From the NCBI GenBank assembly GCA_913060665.1, contig CAJXUY010000007.1:124001-188000 (forward strand): a DNA stretch of 64,000 nucleotides, given 5' to 3'. This DNA comes from an uncultured Oleiphilaceae bacterium (GTDB taxonomy: Bacteria; Pseudomonadota; Gammaproteobacteria; Pseudomonadales; Oleiphilaceae). Positions 27,754 through 38,054 of this stretch are shown piece by piece. Every line of letters begins with the position of its first letter. Within the stretch, counting starts at the first letter, position 1. The notes under the pieces are model-generated. The model saw nothing but the letters and a program-made list of their open reading frames with translations. It was not told where the DNA came from and searched no databases. The translations under genes were made by a program, and so were the position numbers.

Positions 27754-28296
27754 ATGGCTCGAAATGAAAACTTGGTATGGATCGATCTAGAAATGACGGG
27801 GTTAGAGCCGGAAGTTGATCGTATTATTGAGATAGCAACCATTATCACTGATGCTGATTTAAATATACTGGCTGAAGGGCCCGTGCTTGCGGTGTATCAG
27901 CCTAATAGTGTGTTGGCGCAGATGGATGATTGGTGCACAAACACCCATGGAGCTTCTGGTTTAACCCAGCGCGTAAAAGATAGTCGGATATCTGAAGCTG
28001 AAGCTGAACGCCAAACGATTGAGTTTATCGCGGGTTATGTTGATAAAGGTGTTTCACCGCTCTGCGGCAATAGTATTGGTCAGGATCGTCGATTCTTAGT
28101 TAAATACATGAAGGACCTGGAAGCTTTTTTCCATTATCGCAATGTTGACGTGAGTACGGTTAAAGAGTTAGCTAAACGCTGGAAGCCAGATGTCGCGAGT
28201 AGTTTTAAAAAGAAAGGCGTTCATTTGGCACTTGACGATATACGTGAGTCTATTGGTGAGCTGCAGCATTATCGTGAACACTTTTTTAACGTCTAA
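27754..28296 (+). CDS. orn: Oligoribonuclease
   Basis: Orn degrades 2-5-nucleotide RNAs, including pGpG from c-di-GMP breakdown, so it also affects c-di-GMP signalling. The 180-residue protein carries the DEDDh motifs: IDLEMTGL near the N-terminus, [10 protein letters not shown] in the middle, and the C-terminal histidine/aspartate ([14 protein letters not shown]). ATG at 27754 with AAGGAA 7 bases upstream. It is divergent from rsgA and convergent with queG (8-bp gap). Confidence 0.96.
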   Translation: MARNENLVWIDLEMTGLEPEVDRIIEIATIITDADLNILAEGPVLAVYQPNSVLAQMDDWCTNTHGASGLTQRVKDSRISEAEAERQTIEFIAGYVDKGVSPLCGNSIGQDRRFLVKYMKDLEAFFHYRNVDVSTVKELAKRWKPDVASSFKKKGVHLALDDIRESIGELQHYREHFFNV

Positions 28297-28304
28297 TTAT
28301 ACTT

Positions 28305-29429
28305 TTATTGTGTAATATCGATTGCTTGCACTTTGCCTTGGTGTTGCGTCAACGCCCATTCGACATGTTCCCTTACAATATCGGATGGGTGGTCTTGCTT
28401 TTGTTCTAACGCTTGTACTGTTTTCTCTGAGCTTGGTGCGTTTCCAAGTGCTATCGCAATATTTCGTAACCAGCTTTCGTAGCCTGCACGACGAATGGCT
28501 GATCCTTCGGTTAGTTTCAGAAAGGTTTGCTCCTTCCAGTTAAATAAATCAATAAGGTCTGGGGTAGTGAACTGGTGACGAGGTGAGAAGTCACTTTCTG
28601 TAGATGATTTTGAAAAACGGTTCCATGGGCATACTAGCTGGCAGTCATCGCAACCGAAAATACGATTACCCATGAGTGGTCTTAGTTCTTCTGGAATAGC
28701 GCCTTTTAATTCGATAGTTAAGTAAGAGATACAGCGTCTGGCATCAAGCACATAAGGTGATACAAAAGCATTGGTGGGACATTTATCGAGGCATTCGGTG
28801 CATTGGCCGCAATGGTCTTTTTCGTATGGTGGATCGACGGGGAGGGGGATATTAGTGAAAATTTCCCCCAAGAAAAAATAAGTGCCAGCTTGACGGTTGA
28901 TGATCATTGAGCTTTTTCCGAACCAGCCAAGTCCGCTTTTTTGAGCAAAGGCGCGTTCCAGAACGGGTGCGCTATCAACGAAGGCGCGAAAATGATAGCC
29001 AGACATTCCTTCATTAATTTTCTGCGTCAGGAGGTTCAGTCTTTTTCGAATCAGCTTATGATAGTCGCGCCCTAATGTGTATCGAGAGATATAGCCTTTG
29101 TTTTTATCTTTAAGCACTTCAATCATTCGGCTATCTTCGGGTAAATAGTCCATTCGAAGTGATATAACACGAGATGTCTCTTCAACTAACTGGTCAGGAT
29201 GGTAGCGCTTACTGCCATGTTTCCCCATATAATCCATATCGCCCTGATATTGCTTCTCCAGCCATTGAATAAAGCGTTGTTCATGTTGTCCAGGGTCTAC
29301 ATCCGTGATGCCTACCTGTTGAAAGCCTAGTTCTTGCGCCCACTCTTTGATGTTGACGGCAAGTGCATGCAGATCGTTATCTGACGGACTTTCTTTGTAA
29401 GTGGTTGGTGTGGCGGGTGGTTTGTTCAA
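28305..29429 (-). CDS. queG: Epoxyqueuosine reductase QueG
   Basis: QueG reduces epoxyqueuosine to queuosine in tRNA, using cobalamin and two 4Fe-4S clusters. The 374-residue protein shows the two ferredoxin-like motifs CGQCTECLDKCPTNAF and GCDDCQLVCPW and the N-terminal ELGFQQVGITDVDP; the C-terminal part has the family's HEAT-like repeat. The start is a TTG at 29427-29429: an in-frame stop (TAA) lies just upstream, and no ATG precedes the conserved region. The ribosome-binding site is weak, so the start is uncertain by a few codons. It diverges from nnr. Confidence 0.93.
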   Translation of the reverse strand: MNKPPATPTTYKESPSDNDLHALAVNIKEWAQELGFQQVGITDVDPGQHEQRFIQWLEKQYQGDMDYMGKHGSKRYHPDQLVEETSRVISLRMDYLPEDSRMIEVLKDKNKGYISRYTLGRDYHKLIRKRLNLLTQKINEGMSGYHFRAFVDSAPVLERAFAQKSGLGWFGKSSMIINRQAGTYFFLGEIFTNIPLPVDPPYEKDHCGQCTECLDKCPTNAFVSPYVLDARRCISYLTIELKGAIPEELRPLMGNRIFGCDDCQLVCPWNRFSKSSTESDFSPRHQFTTPDLIDLFNWKEQTFLKLTEGSAIRRAGYESWLRNIAIALGNAPSSEKTVQALEQKQDHPSDIVREHVEWALTQHQGKVQAIDITQ

Positions 29430-29560
29430 CGCATTTTACTCAACAGTATGGTGTGGGGTGTAGTGTTTGTTATTTACATTAAAAATTGTTTATAAAATGA
29501 TCTTTTTGTGTTGGTTTGCTATTATTAACAGTAGTCTAAGAGATAATCTTTAAGCGGTTT

Positions 29561-29580
29561 ATTACCTTATATACGGTAAT
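29561..29580. promoter_or_regulatory. Inverted repeat in queG/nnr divergent region
   Basis: ATTACC, eight bases, GGTAAT. It is followed 14 bases later by a second dyad. It may be an operator or a leader hairpin for the long nnr operon. The function is unknown. Confidence 0.25.
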
Positions 29581-29593
29581 GTTGTTGGTTCTG

Positions 29594-29613
29594 AACCGTT
29601 TAGCTTAACGGTT
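29594..29613. promoter_or_regulatory. Second inverted repeat in the leader of nnr
   Basis: AACCGTT, six bases, AACGGTT: a perfect 7-bp dyad ending 52 bases upstream of the chosen nnr start. It can fold as an RNA hairpin or serve as a protein site. Confidence 0.28.
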
Positions 29614-29665
29614 TAAATTGAGCTGCAAGACTAACTTGGTTGAGTATTATACGGCAACTTACGAT

Positions 29666-31219
29666 ATGAATAGAGTGCTAAAACAGCAATTATCTTCTTT
29701 TGAAGAGGTATCGCTGCCCCGAGAACTGTATACCGCAGAACAAGTCCGAACATTGGATCGGTTGGCGATAGAGGCGATGCCAATTGAAGGGTTTGATTTG
29801 ATGAAGCAGGCGGGCAAAGCTGCTTTTCGTATGCTGTTGCGTCATTGGCCAGATACATCGTCATTGTCTGTATTTTGTGGTGGAGGCAACAATGGCGGAG
29901 ACGGCTTAGTCATTGCAGGTCTAGCCGCTCAAAAAGGGTTAACGGTAGAAGTTACTTTGTTAGCTGATACCGATAGGTTGAGAGGCGAGGCTGCTGCAGC
30001 TTGGTGTTGGTTGACAAGTTTGAATGAGCTTTCAAACCTTACATTTGCTCAATGGCACCCTGAATCGACTATTCAAGACTCACTGATTGTAGACTGCCTT
30101 TTAGGAACCGGGTTGACGGGAAATGTTCGCGGTGACTACACGACAGCCATAGAAAAGATTAATAAGTCAGGTCAGCCGGTTTTTGCAGTTGATATTCCTT
30201 CTGGGCTCTGCAGTGATACGGGGCGTATTCTGGGGAGTGCAGTGGTTGCCCAACGAACCATTACGTTTATTGGCGTGAAGCAAGGGCTTCTAACGGGTGA
30301 GGGGCCGAGGGTGATAGGTGAGTTGGAATATGACTCACTGGGTGTGCCTGGCGATATTTTAGGGCGTATAACACCGAACTGTTTTAGGGCTGGGTGGCCC
30401 GAGTTTGAAGCGAAGCTTCCGCCTAGAGAGAAAGTCACTCACAAGGGGCACTATGGTCGCGTGCTGGTCGTGGGTGGTGATCACGGAATGGCGGGGGCAG
30501 CGCTAATGGCCGCAGATGCGGTATGTCGTGTTGGTGCAGGGCTGGTGTCTGTAGCCACTCGTCCAGAACATGTTCCAGCGTTTGTCGCTCATCGTCCAGA
30601 GGCTATGGTTCGAGGAATTGAATTTGCTCAACATCTCGAAAGTATGCTTCTAAATGCAGAGGTAGTGGTCATTGGCCCAGGGTTGGGGCAGGGGACTTGG
30701 GGGCAGCAGCTATTTCAGAAAGTAATGCAGACCAACAAACCTATGGTAGTGGATGCAGATGGGCTCAATATGTTGGCCGCGCAACGTTTAGGGCCGCGAG
30801 ATAATTGGATATTAACACCTCATCCGGGAGAAGCGGCCAGATTGCTCAACTGCTCTGTTGAAACCATTGAGAGTAACCGGTTTCATGCAGTGTTACAGTT
30901 GCAGCAACAATATGGTGGTACGGTGATTCTTAAAGGCGCAGGTTCATTGATTGCCACTGCTGCTCCAGGTAATACTGTAACGGTTTGGCTGGCAGATACT
31001 GGGAACCCTGGCATGGCCAGTGGTGGTATGGGGGATGTTTTGAGTGGAATCCTGGGGGGCTTGCTTGGTCAAAAGGCCGTTGATTCAGCGATAGTCGCAC
31101 CTGCAGCTGTCACGCTTCATGGCGAGTCCGCGAATTTGGCACGGGTTTCCGTGGGTGAATATAGTTTGTTAGCGTCAGATGTGTTGGGGGCAATCCCTCA
31201 ATTATTGAAAGCGGTATGA
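29666..31219 (+). CDS. nnr: Bifunctional NAD(P)H-hydrate epimerase / ADP-dependent dehydratase
   Basis: This fusion repairs hydrated NAD(P)H. The N-terminal half (about 15-230) is the epimerase (YjeF_N; FCGGGNNGGDGLVIAG, VDCLLGTGLTG, VDIPSGL). The C-terminal half (about 240-515) is the ADP-dependent dehydratase of the ribokinase fold (GHYGRVLVVGGD, WILTPHPGEAARLL, GNPGMASGGMGDVLSG). The start is uncertain: ATG at 29666 gives 517 residues and MNRVLKQQL; a TTG at 29618 extends it by 16. It opens the long plus-strand operon nnr-tsaE-amiC-mutL-miaA-hfq-hflX-hflK-hflC. Confidence 0.93.
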   Translation: MNRVLKQQLSSFEEVSLPRELYTAEQVRTLDRLAIEAMPIEGFDLMKQAGKAAFRMLLRHWPDTSSLSVFCGGGNNGGDGLVIAGLAAQKGLTVEVTLLADTDRLRGEAAAAWCWLTSLNELSNLTFAQWHPESTIQDSLIVDCLLGTGLTGNVRGDYTTAIEKINKSGQPVFAVDIPSGLCSDTGRILGSAVVAQRTITFIGVKQGLLTGEGPRVIGELEYDSLGVPGDILGRITPNCFRAGWPEFEAKLPPREKVTHKGHYGRVLVVGGDHGMAGAALMAADAVCRVGAGLVSVATRPEHVPAFVAHRPEAMVRGIEFAQHLESMLLNAEVVVIGPGLGQGTWGQQLFQKVMQTNKPMVVDADGLNMLAAQRLGPRDNWILTPHPGEAARLLNCSVETIESNRFHAVLQLQQQYGGTVILKGAGSLIATAAPGNTVTVWLADTGNPGMASGGMGDVLSGILGGLLGQKAVDSAIVAPAAVTLHGESANLARVSVGEYSLLASDVLGAIPQLLKAV

Positions 31220-31250
31220 GTAATATTTTAATAAGCTTTGAGCTGTTAGA

Positions 31251-31799
31251 ATGCTCAGAATTAAGCTCTGTACGGTGTATATAGGTAGGGTCGAACGTTT
31301 GTTAGATAGTATTAAGTTAGGTCAGAATAAGCAAAGCGTGATACTTGAAAGCGAAGCCGACACGGTTGCATTTGGCGGGTTGCTGGCCAGTGCGTGCATA
31401 GGTGCTGGAGTCGTCTTTTTGAATGGCGATTTAGGAATGGGTAAAACCACGATGTGTCGGGGTGTGCTGAATTCGTTAGGTTATCAAGGGCGCGTAAAGA
31501 GCCCAACTTATACGCTTGTAGAGCCTTATGAGTTGAAGTCTGGCATGGTATATCATTTTGACCTCTATAGGTTAGGTGACCCCGAAGAGCTTGAGTTTAT
31601 GGGGATAAGAGACTATTTGGACGAGCAGTCTTTGGTGATTATTGAGTGGCCAGAAAAAGGGAAAGGGGTTTTACCCGAAGCAGATATTGAAGTGTTTTTT
31701 GAATTAGAAGGTATGGGGAGAGCGGTTCGCTGGAGCGGAAGCTCCGTGCATGGCGAAGAAATTGCTGCGCGACTTACTGAAAGTTTGACTAAAGATTGA
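31251..31799 (+). CDS. tsaE: tRNA threonylcarbamoyladenosine biosynthesis ATPase TsaE
   Basis: TsaE is the small ATPase that, with TsaB and TsaD, makes the t6A modification at A37 of ANN-decoding tRNAs. The 182-residue frame has the P-loop NGDLGMGKTTMCRG, the SPTYTLVEPYE segment, HFDLYRLGDPEEL and the LVIIEWPEKG motif. Family members are usually about 150-160 residues, so the true start may be the TTG at 31299, which has AGGTAGGG at good spacing, rather than the ATG at 31251. It lies 31 bp after nnr; the amidase gene starts about 30 bp after its stop. Confidence 0.92.
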   Translation: MLRIKLCTVYIGRVERLLDSIKLGQNKQSVILESEADTVAFGGLLASACIGAGVVFLNGDLGMGKTTMCRGVLNSLGYQGRVKSPTYTLVEPYELKSGMVYHFDLYRLGDPEELEFMGIRDYLDEQSLVIIEWPEKGKGVLPEADIEVFFELEGMGRAVRWSGSSVHGEEIAARLTESLTKD

Positions 31800-31828
31800 T
31801 TGTTTTGTTGTTAGGTGGTGTGAAGTCA

Positions 31829-33184
31829 ATGAGTACACGTAAAAATAAAGCAGGTGCGCATTATTTGCTGATGTTCGGCATGTTATTGCTAAGTATTGCC
31901 TCGATCACGAATGCAGCCAATGTGACTAATGCGAGAGTTTGGCCTGCCCCCGACCATACTCGGCTAGTATTTGAAATTACTACCGGTGTGGAGCACAAGC
32001 TTTTTAGTATGAGCAAGCCTGATCGAATTGTTGTGGATATGAGTAATGTAAAATTGCTGACAGATCTATCTGATTTGTCGTTGGCCGGCAGTCCGATTAA
32101 ACGCATTCGATCCGCCGTCAGAAATAGCAAAGACCTTAGGGTTGTATTAGATGTTACTCGACAGGTTGAACCGAAAAGCTTTTTGTTAAAACCCAATCAG
32201 CAATATGGTAATCGCCTAGTTATTGATTTATATGAGCGAGAAACTAAAAAGAAAGCACCAAAGGTCGTCAAGTCGATTGATCACCAGAGTCAGCGGAGAG
32301 ATATTGTCGTTGTAATCGATGCAGGGCATGGCGGTGAAGACCCGGGCGCACTGGGTCCTGGTAGAGTGCGAGAAAAAGATGTTGTGCTTGCGATATCGAA
32401 GGAACTAAAGGTGCTGGTTAACCGTAAGAGCGGTATGCAAGCGAAAATGACTAGAAATGGCGACTATTATGTGGGCCTTAGGCAGCGAACTGGGTTGGCA
32501 AGAAAGCATAATGCTGATTTGTTTGTGTCTATTCATGCTGATGCATTTAATAAGCCTCAAGCCAGTGGCGCATCTGTATATGCACTCTCTAAGCGAGGTG
32601 CTACTAGTGAAGCGGCTAGGTGGTTGGCTAAGAAAGAGAATAGTGCAGACTTAATTGGTGGTGTCGGCGGCGTAAGCTTGGACGATAAAGATGATGTGCT
32701 GGCAGGAGTGTTGCTCGATTTGTCGATGACAGCTAGTTTGAACGCGAGTTTAGGTGTGGGCAGTCATGTGTTGAAGGCTATGGGGGGGATGACAAGGCTG
32801 CATAAAAAACGCGTCGAGCAGGCCGGTTTTGTAGTACTCAAATCACCTGATATACCGTCTATTCTGGTCGAAACCGGGTTTATTTCAAATCCTGCAGAAG
32901 CGAGCCGCTTGAAAACCAGGAAGTACCAAAAGAAAATGGCAAAGGCGATTTACCGAGGTTTGGATACTCATTTTAGAACAACTCCTCCCCCGGGAACTTT
33001 GCTTTCTTACCAGCAATACAATAGAAATGCGAATAGCCCGAAAAAATATAAAATACAGCGTGGAGATACTTTGTCGGGTATTGCAAAGCGCAATCAGGTG
33101 ACAGTGAGTCAGCTAAGAAAAGAAAACAGTTTACGGTCTGATCAAGTCAAGATAGGTCAGGTTATACGTATCCCTGCATCTTAA
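31829..33184 (+). CDS. amiC: N-acetylmuramoyl-L-alanine amidase (AMIN, Amidase_3, LysM)
   Basis: This periplasmic amidase (about 451 residues) cuts septal peptidoglycan cross-bridging peptides during daughter-cell separation. It has a signal peptide (residues 1-30, ending ITNAAN), an AMIN domain (about 32-135), the catalytic zinc Amidase_3 domain (about 160-390; VIDAGHGGEDPGA, VSIHADAF, ILVETGFISN) and one C-terminal LysM domain (about 405-450; YKIQRGDTLSGIAKRN). The name AmiB fits equally well; AmiB and AmiC cannot be separated here. ATG at 31829 has AGGTGG upstream; the open frame reaches back to a TTG overlapping tsaE, but that would spoil the signal peptide. Confidence 0.92.
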   Translation: MSTRKNKAGAHYLLMFGMLLLSIASITNAANVTNARVWPAPDHTRLVFEITTGVEHKLFSMSKPDRIVVDMSNVKLLTDLSDLSLAGSPIKRIRSAVRNSKDLRVVLDVTRQVEPKSFLLKPNQQYGNRLVIDLYERETKKKAPKVVKSIDHQSQRRDIVVVIDAGHGGEDPGALGPGRVREKDVVLAISKELKVLVNRKSGMQAKMTRNGDYYVGLRQRTGLARKHNADLFVSIHADAFNKPQASGASVYALSKRGATSEAARWLAKKENSADLIGGVGGVSLDDKDDVLAGVLLDLSMTASLNASLGVGSHVLKAMGGMTRLHKKRVEQAGFVVLKSPDIPSILVETGFISNPAEASRLKTRKYQKKMAKAIYRGLDTHFRTTPPPGTLLSYQQYNRNANSPKKYKIQRGDTLSGIAKRNQVTVSQLRKENSLRSDQVKIGQVIRIPAS

Positions 33185-33229
33185 AATTTCAGTACGTTGT
33201 GTTAAATCGCGTAGGGCATATTACAAATA

Positions 33230-35158
33230 ATGAGTCGAATACATAAGTTATCTCCTCGCTTGGCTAACCAAATAGCGGCAGGAGAAGTGGTTGAACGACC
33301 CGCATCAGTCGTAAAAGAGTTGCTAGAAAACTCGCTAGATGCAGGTGCGCGCAGGGTTGATATTGATGTCGAGAGTGGTGGCATCAAACTTATAAGAATT
33401 AGAGATAATGGTATGGGGATCGCGCAAGATGACCTGCCGTTGGCTTTGAGTCGTCATGCGACCAGTAAAATCGATACGTTGGATGATTTGGAAGCGGTAG
33501 CAACACTTGGCTTTCGTGGAGAGGCATTAGCAAGTATTAGCTCTGTCTCGAGGCTTTCACTCATCTCTCGTCCAAGAGCGAACGGGAATAGAGTGTCTGC
33601 TGAGGATGCGGCGCCGCTTATTCAGCAAGATGCTGGTGCTGAAGGTGCCTGGAAAGTAGAAGCCGAAGGCCGGGACATGGATGCCAAGGTGAGTCCAGCT
33701 GCTCACCCTGAAGGCGCAACGGTAGAAGTACGAGATCTTTTTTTCAATACTCCCGCTAGACGAAAGTTTTTAAGAACCGAGAAAACTGAATTTGGACACC
33801 TTGAAGAAGTTGTAAAAAGGCAGGCGCTCAGCCGTTTTGAAGTGGGTTTTTCGTTGCGACATAACCAGCGAACGATTCATGCGCTGAGACCGGCTGTTTC
33901 GTTGCAAGATAAAGAGCGTCGAATTGCGGCCTTGTGTGGCTCGCAATTTATGGAGAACTCAGTGGTTATTGATGTTGAGGCATCAGGGCTTAAACTCTGG
34001 GGGTGGGTTGCGCTTCCGACATTTTCCAGAAGCCAGGCTGACCTCCAATATTTTTTTGTTAATGGGCGGGTAATACGTGATCGTCTTGTCGCTCATGCGG
34101 TAAAGCAGGCATATCGTGATGTGCTCTATCATGGGCGCCACTCTGCGTTTGTGCTCTATTTGGAGCTTGATCCTGCAAATGTTGATGTTAATGTACACCC
34201 CACCAAACATGAAGTCCGTTTTAGAGACGGGCGCTTGGTTCATGACTTCATTTTTCGCAGTTTGCATAAAGCGCTAGCTGATGTGCGGCCTGATGATCGT
34301 ATGAACCTGAACGACGCTGTGCATACAGAAGGCTCTGCAGGTGTTACTCCGGGGTCATTGATTCCTGGTGCTCATCACGGGGTTGTGTCGCCAGTAGAAG
34401 GTACACCTATGGTGCCATCCTACGGAGCTCAGGCCGTGATGCCACTAAGGGAGTCAATCTCCACAAACCAAATTCAAGAACAGATGTCTGGCTACGGAGC
34501 TCTGCACCCCATTAACCATGTTGCTTCTGAAAATGGAATGGCTGCGAAGCACCTGTCTGAATCAGATCAGCTCGAACCACCGCTTGGTTATGCTATTGCT
34601 CAGTTGCACGGTATTTACATACTATCTCAGAGTTCAAAGGGGTTGGTTGTTGTAGATATGCATGCAGCGCATGAACGTATTACCTATGAGCGTATGAAAC
34701 AAGCTTATTATGCGGAGGGTGTTAAAGCGCAACCGTTATTAGTGCCTGTGACCATTGCAGTTAGTCAGAGGGAGGCGTCTGTTGCTGAAGAATTTAAAGA
34801 TGCATTTACCAAACTTGGTTTGCAGATTGAGCGCATTGGGCCAGAGTCTCTAGTGGTAAGGCAGGTGCCGGCCTTTTTGAGGGATGCAGATAGTGAGCAG
34901 CTCGTCAGAGATGTTATTTCAGATGTTACTGAGCACGGAACGAGTGACCGTGTTGAAGCGTTAGCTAATGAAATGATGGGCACAATGGCGTGTCATGGCT
35001 CAGTGCGAGCAAATAGACAGTTAACCATCCCAGAAATGAATGCGCTGCTTCGAGATATGGAAGCCACTGAGCGAAGTGGTCAGTGTAATCACGGACGTCC
35101 AACCTGGACGTTAGTGACCATGTCTGAGCTAGATAAACTCTTTCTTCGGGGGCGTTAA
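33230..35158 (+). CDS. mutL: DNA mismatch repair protein MutL (endonuclease type)
   Basis: MutL (642 residues) couples MutS to strand excision in mismatch repair. The N-terminal GHKL ATPase is intact ([31 protein letters not shown]). The C-terminal domain carries [12 protein letters not shown] at residues 476-487, a match to the endonuclease metal site DQHA(X)2E(X)4E apart from Q to M, plus a Cys/His segment ending [10 protein letters not shown]. coli MutL lacks this site, so this organism probably nicks with MutL rather than MutH. The stop overlaps the miaA ATG by one base, so the two are translationally coupled. Confidence 0.95.
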   Translation: MSRIHKLSPRLANQIAAGEVVERPASVVKELLENSLDAGARRVDIDVESGGIKLIRIRDNGMGIAQDDLPLALSRHATSKIDTLDDLEAVATLGFRGEALASISSVSRLSLISRPRANGNRVSAEDAAPLIQQDAGAEGAWKVEAEGRDMDAKVSPAAHPEGATVEVRDLFFNTPARRKFLRTEKTEFGHLEEVVKRQALSRFEVGFSLRHNQRTIHALRPAVSLQDKERRIAALCGSQFMENSVVIDVEASGLKLWGWVALPTFSRSQADLQYFFVNGRVIRDRLVAHAVKQAYRDVLYHGRHSAFVLYLELDPANVDVNVHPTKHEVRFRDGRLVHDFIFRSLHKALADVRPDDRMNLNDAVHTEGSAGVTPGSLIPGAHHGVVSPVEGTPMVPSYGAQAVMPLRESISTNQIQEQMSGYGALHPINHVASENGMAAKHLSESDQLEPPLGYAIAQLHGIYILSQSSKGLVVVDMHAAHERITYERMKQAYYAEGVKAQPLLVPVTIAVSQREASVAEEFKDAFTKLGLQIERIGPESLVVRQVPAFLRDADSEQLVRDVISDVTEHGTSDRVEALANEMMGTMACHGSVRANRQLTIPEMNALLRDMEATERSGQCNHGRPTWTLVTMSELDKLFLRGR

Positions 35159-36192
35159 TGAGTGCTCCTCAAGGTATATTAAAAACTAGTGTCCAGCCGC
35201 CAACGGTCATCTATCTGATGGGGCCTACCGCGTCAGGTAAGACAGATTTAGCAGTGGCGCTTACTAAAGTATTACCGTGTGACATTATTAGTGTAGATTC
35301 GGCATTGGTTTACAGAGGGATGGATATTGGTACAGCCAAGCCCGAGGAGGAAGTGCTTAAAGAGGCACCTCATCGATTGATCAATGTCTGTGAACCTACA
35401 GAATCATATTCTGCGGCACACTTTAGGGACGATGCGCTAAGAGAAATAGCAGCGATTATCGAAAAAGGGCGTATCCCTCTGCTAGTAGGCGGGACGATGA
35501 TGTATTTCAAAGCCTTAGATCAAGGGCTTGCCAAGCTCCCTTCTGCCGACCCTGTTATAAGGCAGAAACTATTGGATGAAGCCGAAGACAAGGGTTGGGG
35601 GTTTATGCATCAAAAGCTTGCAGAAGTAGATCCGGTTTCAGCTAAAAGGATTCACCCTAATGATCCTCAGCGTTTACAACGGGCGCTCGAGGTGTATGAA
35701 ATATCAGGTAGAACTCTAACAGAGTTTTGGGCTGATCAGGCAGAAACAAAAGAAAAACAAGAAACTGGACAGAATATTGAAGAGCATTACACTAATTGGG
35801 GAAGGGACTCTTTTAGTACTTTGTCGTATAATGCGATAAATATTGCTGTATCGCCTAAAGAACGCTCAACGCTTCATGACAGAATTGCTTTAAGGTTTAA
35901 GCAAATGCTAAGTAACGGGTTTGTCGAAGAAGTTAAAGTATTACACCAATCAGAGATGCTGAATTTATCAATGCCTTCTATGCGTTGTGTGGGTTATCGA
36001 CAAGTTTGGGAGTACTTAGATGGCAACCTCAGCTATGATGAAATGGTTGAGAGAGGCATTATTGCGACGCGACAACTGGCAAAACGGCAAATAACCTGGT
36101 TAAGACGATGGCCTAATCTGAACTGGTTTGAATCAGAAGATCCGGAATTACTTGCCAAGGTATTGAAAATAGTACACTCTGCCACCAATTAG
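35158..36192 (+). CDS. miaA: tRNA dimethylallyltransferase MiaA
   Basis: MiaA puts a dimethylallyl group on N6 of A37 in tRNAs reading UNN codons. The 344-residue protein has the P-loop [30 protein letters not shown], and the C-terminal [14 protein letters not shown]. It is longer than the usual 310-325 residues because of an insert around residues 190-225, rich in E, Q and K, before [17 protein letters not shown]. The ATG at 35158 overlaps the mutL stop. hfq follows. Confidence 0.95.
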   Translation: MSAPQGILKTSVQPPTVIYLMGPTASGKTDLAVALTKVLPCDIISVDSALVYRGMDIGTAKPEEEVLKEAPHRLINVCEPTESYSAAHFRDDALREIAAIIEKGRIPLLVGGTMMYFKALDQGLAKLPSADPVIRQKLLDEAEDKGWGFMHQKLAEVDPVSAKRIHPNDPQRLQRALEVYEISGRTLTEFWADQAETKEKQETGQNIEEHYTNWGRDSFSTLSYNAINIAVSPKERSTLHDRIALRFKQMLSNGFVEEVKVLHQSEMLNLSMPSMRCVGYRQVWEYLDGNLSYDEMVERGIIATRQLAKRQITWLRRWPNLNWFESEDPELLAKVLKIVHSATN

Positions 36193-36278
36193 TATTGTAA
36201 CTTGTAACGTTTTAAACATTTTTAGTTTGCCTTTTGCAGACTGAAGGAAGAATTAAACATAAAAACAGGAGATTAGAG

Positions 36279-36530
36279 ATGTCGAAAGGGCACTCACTAC
36301 AAGACCCTTATTTAAATGCATTGCGCAAGGAGCGCATTCCAGTATCCATTTTCCTGGTGAACGGCATTAAATTACAAGGGCAGATAGAGTCATTTGACCA
36401 GTTCGTTATTTTATTAAAAAACACTGTGAGCCAAATGGTTTATAAACATGCTATTTCTACGGTTGTTCCCGCTAGAAATGTGCGTTTGGCTCCGGCAAAC
36501 CCTGCTGAAGAAGGCGAAGGAAACACCTAA
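36279..36530 (+). CDS. hfq: RNA chaperone Hfq
   Basis: Hfq (83 residues from ATG 36279) is the hexameric Sm-like chaperone that pairs small RNAs with mRNAs. The Sm1 motif ([24 protein letters not shown]) and Sm2 YKHAIS are canonical; the short C-terminal tail ends [12 protein letters not shown]. The start follows AGGAGA at 8 bases; the frame is open 15 codons upstream but that extension is not Hfq. It belongs to the miaA-hfq-hflX-hflK-hflC run conserved in Gammaproteobacteria. Confidence 0.97.
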   Translation: MSKGHSLQDPYLNALRKERIPVSIFLVNGIKLQGQIESFDQFVILLKNTVSQMVYKHAISTVVPARNVRLAPANPAEEGEGNT

Positions 36531-36547
36531 GATAGGAAATAATTAAT

Positions 36548-37855
36548 TTGTTTGAACGTCCGGATACGGGTGAACGAGCGGTATTGGTTCACCTGGATTT
36601 TACGTCCGATCGTGAACGTGAAGACCCTCAAGAGTTTAAAGAGTTAGTGAGGTCGGCGGGCGTTGAGCCAATGACGTTAGTTGAGGGTTCAAGAGGGCAT
36701 CCTAGTCCGCGATATTTCGTGGGCGAAGGAAAATTAGAAGAGGTACGTCAGGCCATCGAACTTTACGATGCCGATGTGGTTCTTTTTAATCATTCGTTGT
36801 CGCCAAGCCAAGAACGTAATATTGAAGCCGCTTTAGAGTGCAGGGTAATTGATCGCACCGGCGTCATCCTTGATATATTTGCTCAACGAGCAAGAACTCA
36901 TGAAGGTAAATTACAAGTTGAGTTAGCTCAGCTTGAGCATATGTCTACACGTCTGATTCGTGGTTGGACACACCTTGAAAGACAAAAAGGTGGAATAGGC
37001 ATGCGAGGGCCAGGTGAGACCCAGCTCGAAACCGATCGCCGCCTGCTTAGAGCTAGAATCAAATCAATTAATAAACGTTTGGATAAAGTACGCAAACAGA
37101 GAGATCAGGGTAGGCGTGCGCGGGTACGTGCAGATATACCCACTATTTCTTTGGTTGGTTACACTAATGCCGGAAAATCGACCTTGTTTAATCGTATTAC
37201 TGCGTCAGGTGTATTTGCGGCTGATTTATTGTTTGCGACGTTGGACCCTACGCTGAGGCGAATGGAGCTTCCTGATGTGGGCTCAGTTATTCTGGTAGAT
37301 ACCGTTGGATTCATTAGGCACTTACCGCATAAGCTGGTGGAGTCTTTTCGCGCGACGTTAGAAGAAACCTGTAATGCAAACCTACTCTTGCATGTGATCG
37401 ACTGTGATGATGATAATCGCCTCGATAACATAGAACAGGTTAAACTAGTGCTTGAAGAGATCGGGGCTCATGAAATTCAGGTGCTTCAGGTTTATAACAA
37501 GCTTGACTTACTGGAAGAACGTCAGCCGAGAGTTGATAGAGATGAAGAGGGAAAACCTTCCAGGGTTTGGGTATCGGCTAATACTGGTGATGGTATGGAA
37601 TTGTTACTTGATTCCGTGTCTGAGTTGTTGGCGGAGGACCTTGTTCACCAGCATTTGATATTGGAAGGACAGCAGGGTCGCTTGAGAGCACTTTTCTATG
37701 AGACAGGTGCCGTCGTTGCCGAAACGTTTGATGAATGCGGTCAGGCTTGTTTGGAAATACGCATACAGCGACAGGACTTCAATCAGTTATTACGTCGAGC
37801 TGAGATTGATGAGAGTGAGTTGATTTTTCAAGACCATCAACCTCAAGTAGATTAA
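36548..37855 (+). CDS. hflX: Ribosome-associated GTPase HflX
   Basis: HflX (435 residues) is a GTPase that splits stalled or heat-damaged 70S ribosomes. An N-terminal HflX domain (about 15-190; ERQKGGIGMRGPGETQLETDRR) precedes the G domain (about 195-365; GYTNAGKSTLFNRIT, DTVGFIRHLP, NKLDLL). The start is a TTG at 36548, 17 bases after the hfq stop with AGGAAA upstream, giving the expected MFERPDTGERAVLVHLDF; no ATG fits. A 199-bp gap then separates it from hflK. Confidence 0.95.
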   Translation: MFERPDTGERAVLVHLDFTSDREREDPQEFKELVRSAGVEPMTLVEGSRGHPSPRYFVGEGKLEEVRQAIELYDADVVLFNHSLSPSQERNIEAALECRVIDRTGVILDIFAQRARTHEGKLQVELAQLEHMSTRLIRGWTHLERQKGGIGMRGPGETQLETDRRLLRARIKSINKRLDKVRKQRDQGRRARVRADIPTISLVGYTNAGKSTLFNRITASGVFAADLLFATLDPTLRRMELPDVGSVILVDTVGFIRHLPHKLVESFRATLEETCNANLLLHVIDCDDDNRLDNIEQVKLVLEEIGAHEIQVLQVYNKLDLLEERQPRVDRDEEGKPSRVWVSANTGDGMELLLDSVSELLAEDLVHQHLILEGQQGRLRALFYETGAVVAETFDECGQACLEIRIQRQDFNQLLRRAEIDESELIFQDHQPQVD

Positions 37856-38054
37856 GTAGAAAGATTAAATTTCAATAATGTCACTTGCTGTATTGGATTA
37901 AGATCAATAGTATTCGTGCTAATACATTTGGCGAGGATTTATTTAGGCTTCTAATTAGTGAGAGTTGGATATGAAGGTTTCCTCTCAATAACGCTGTAAG
38001 CTTATCAAACAATCTTTATGTTTAACTTTAGAATGCAAACTAACGGAGAATCTT

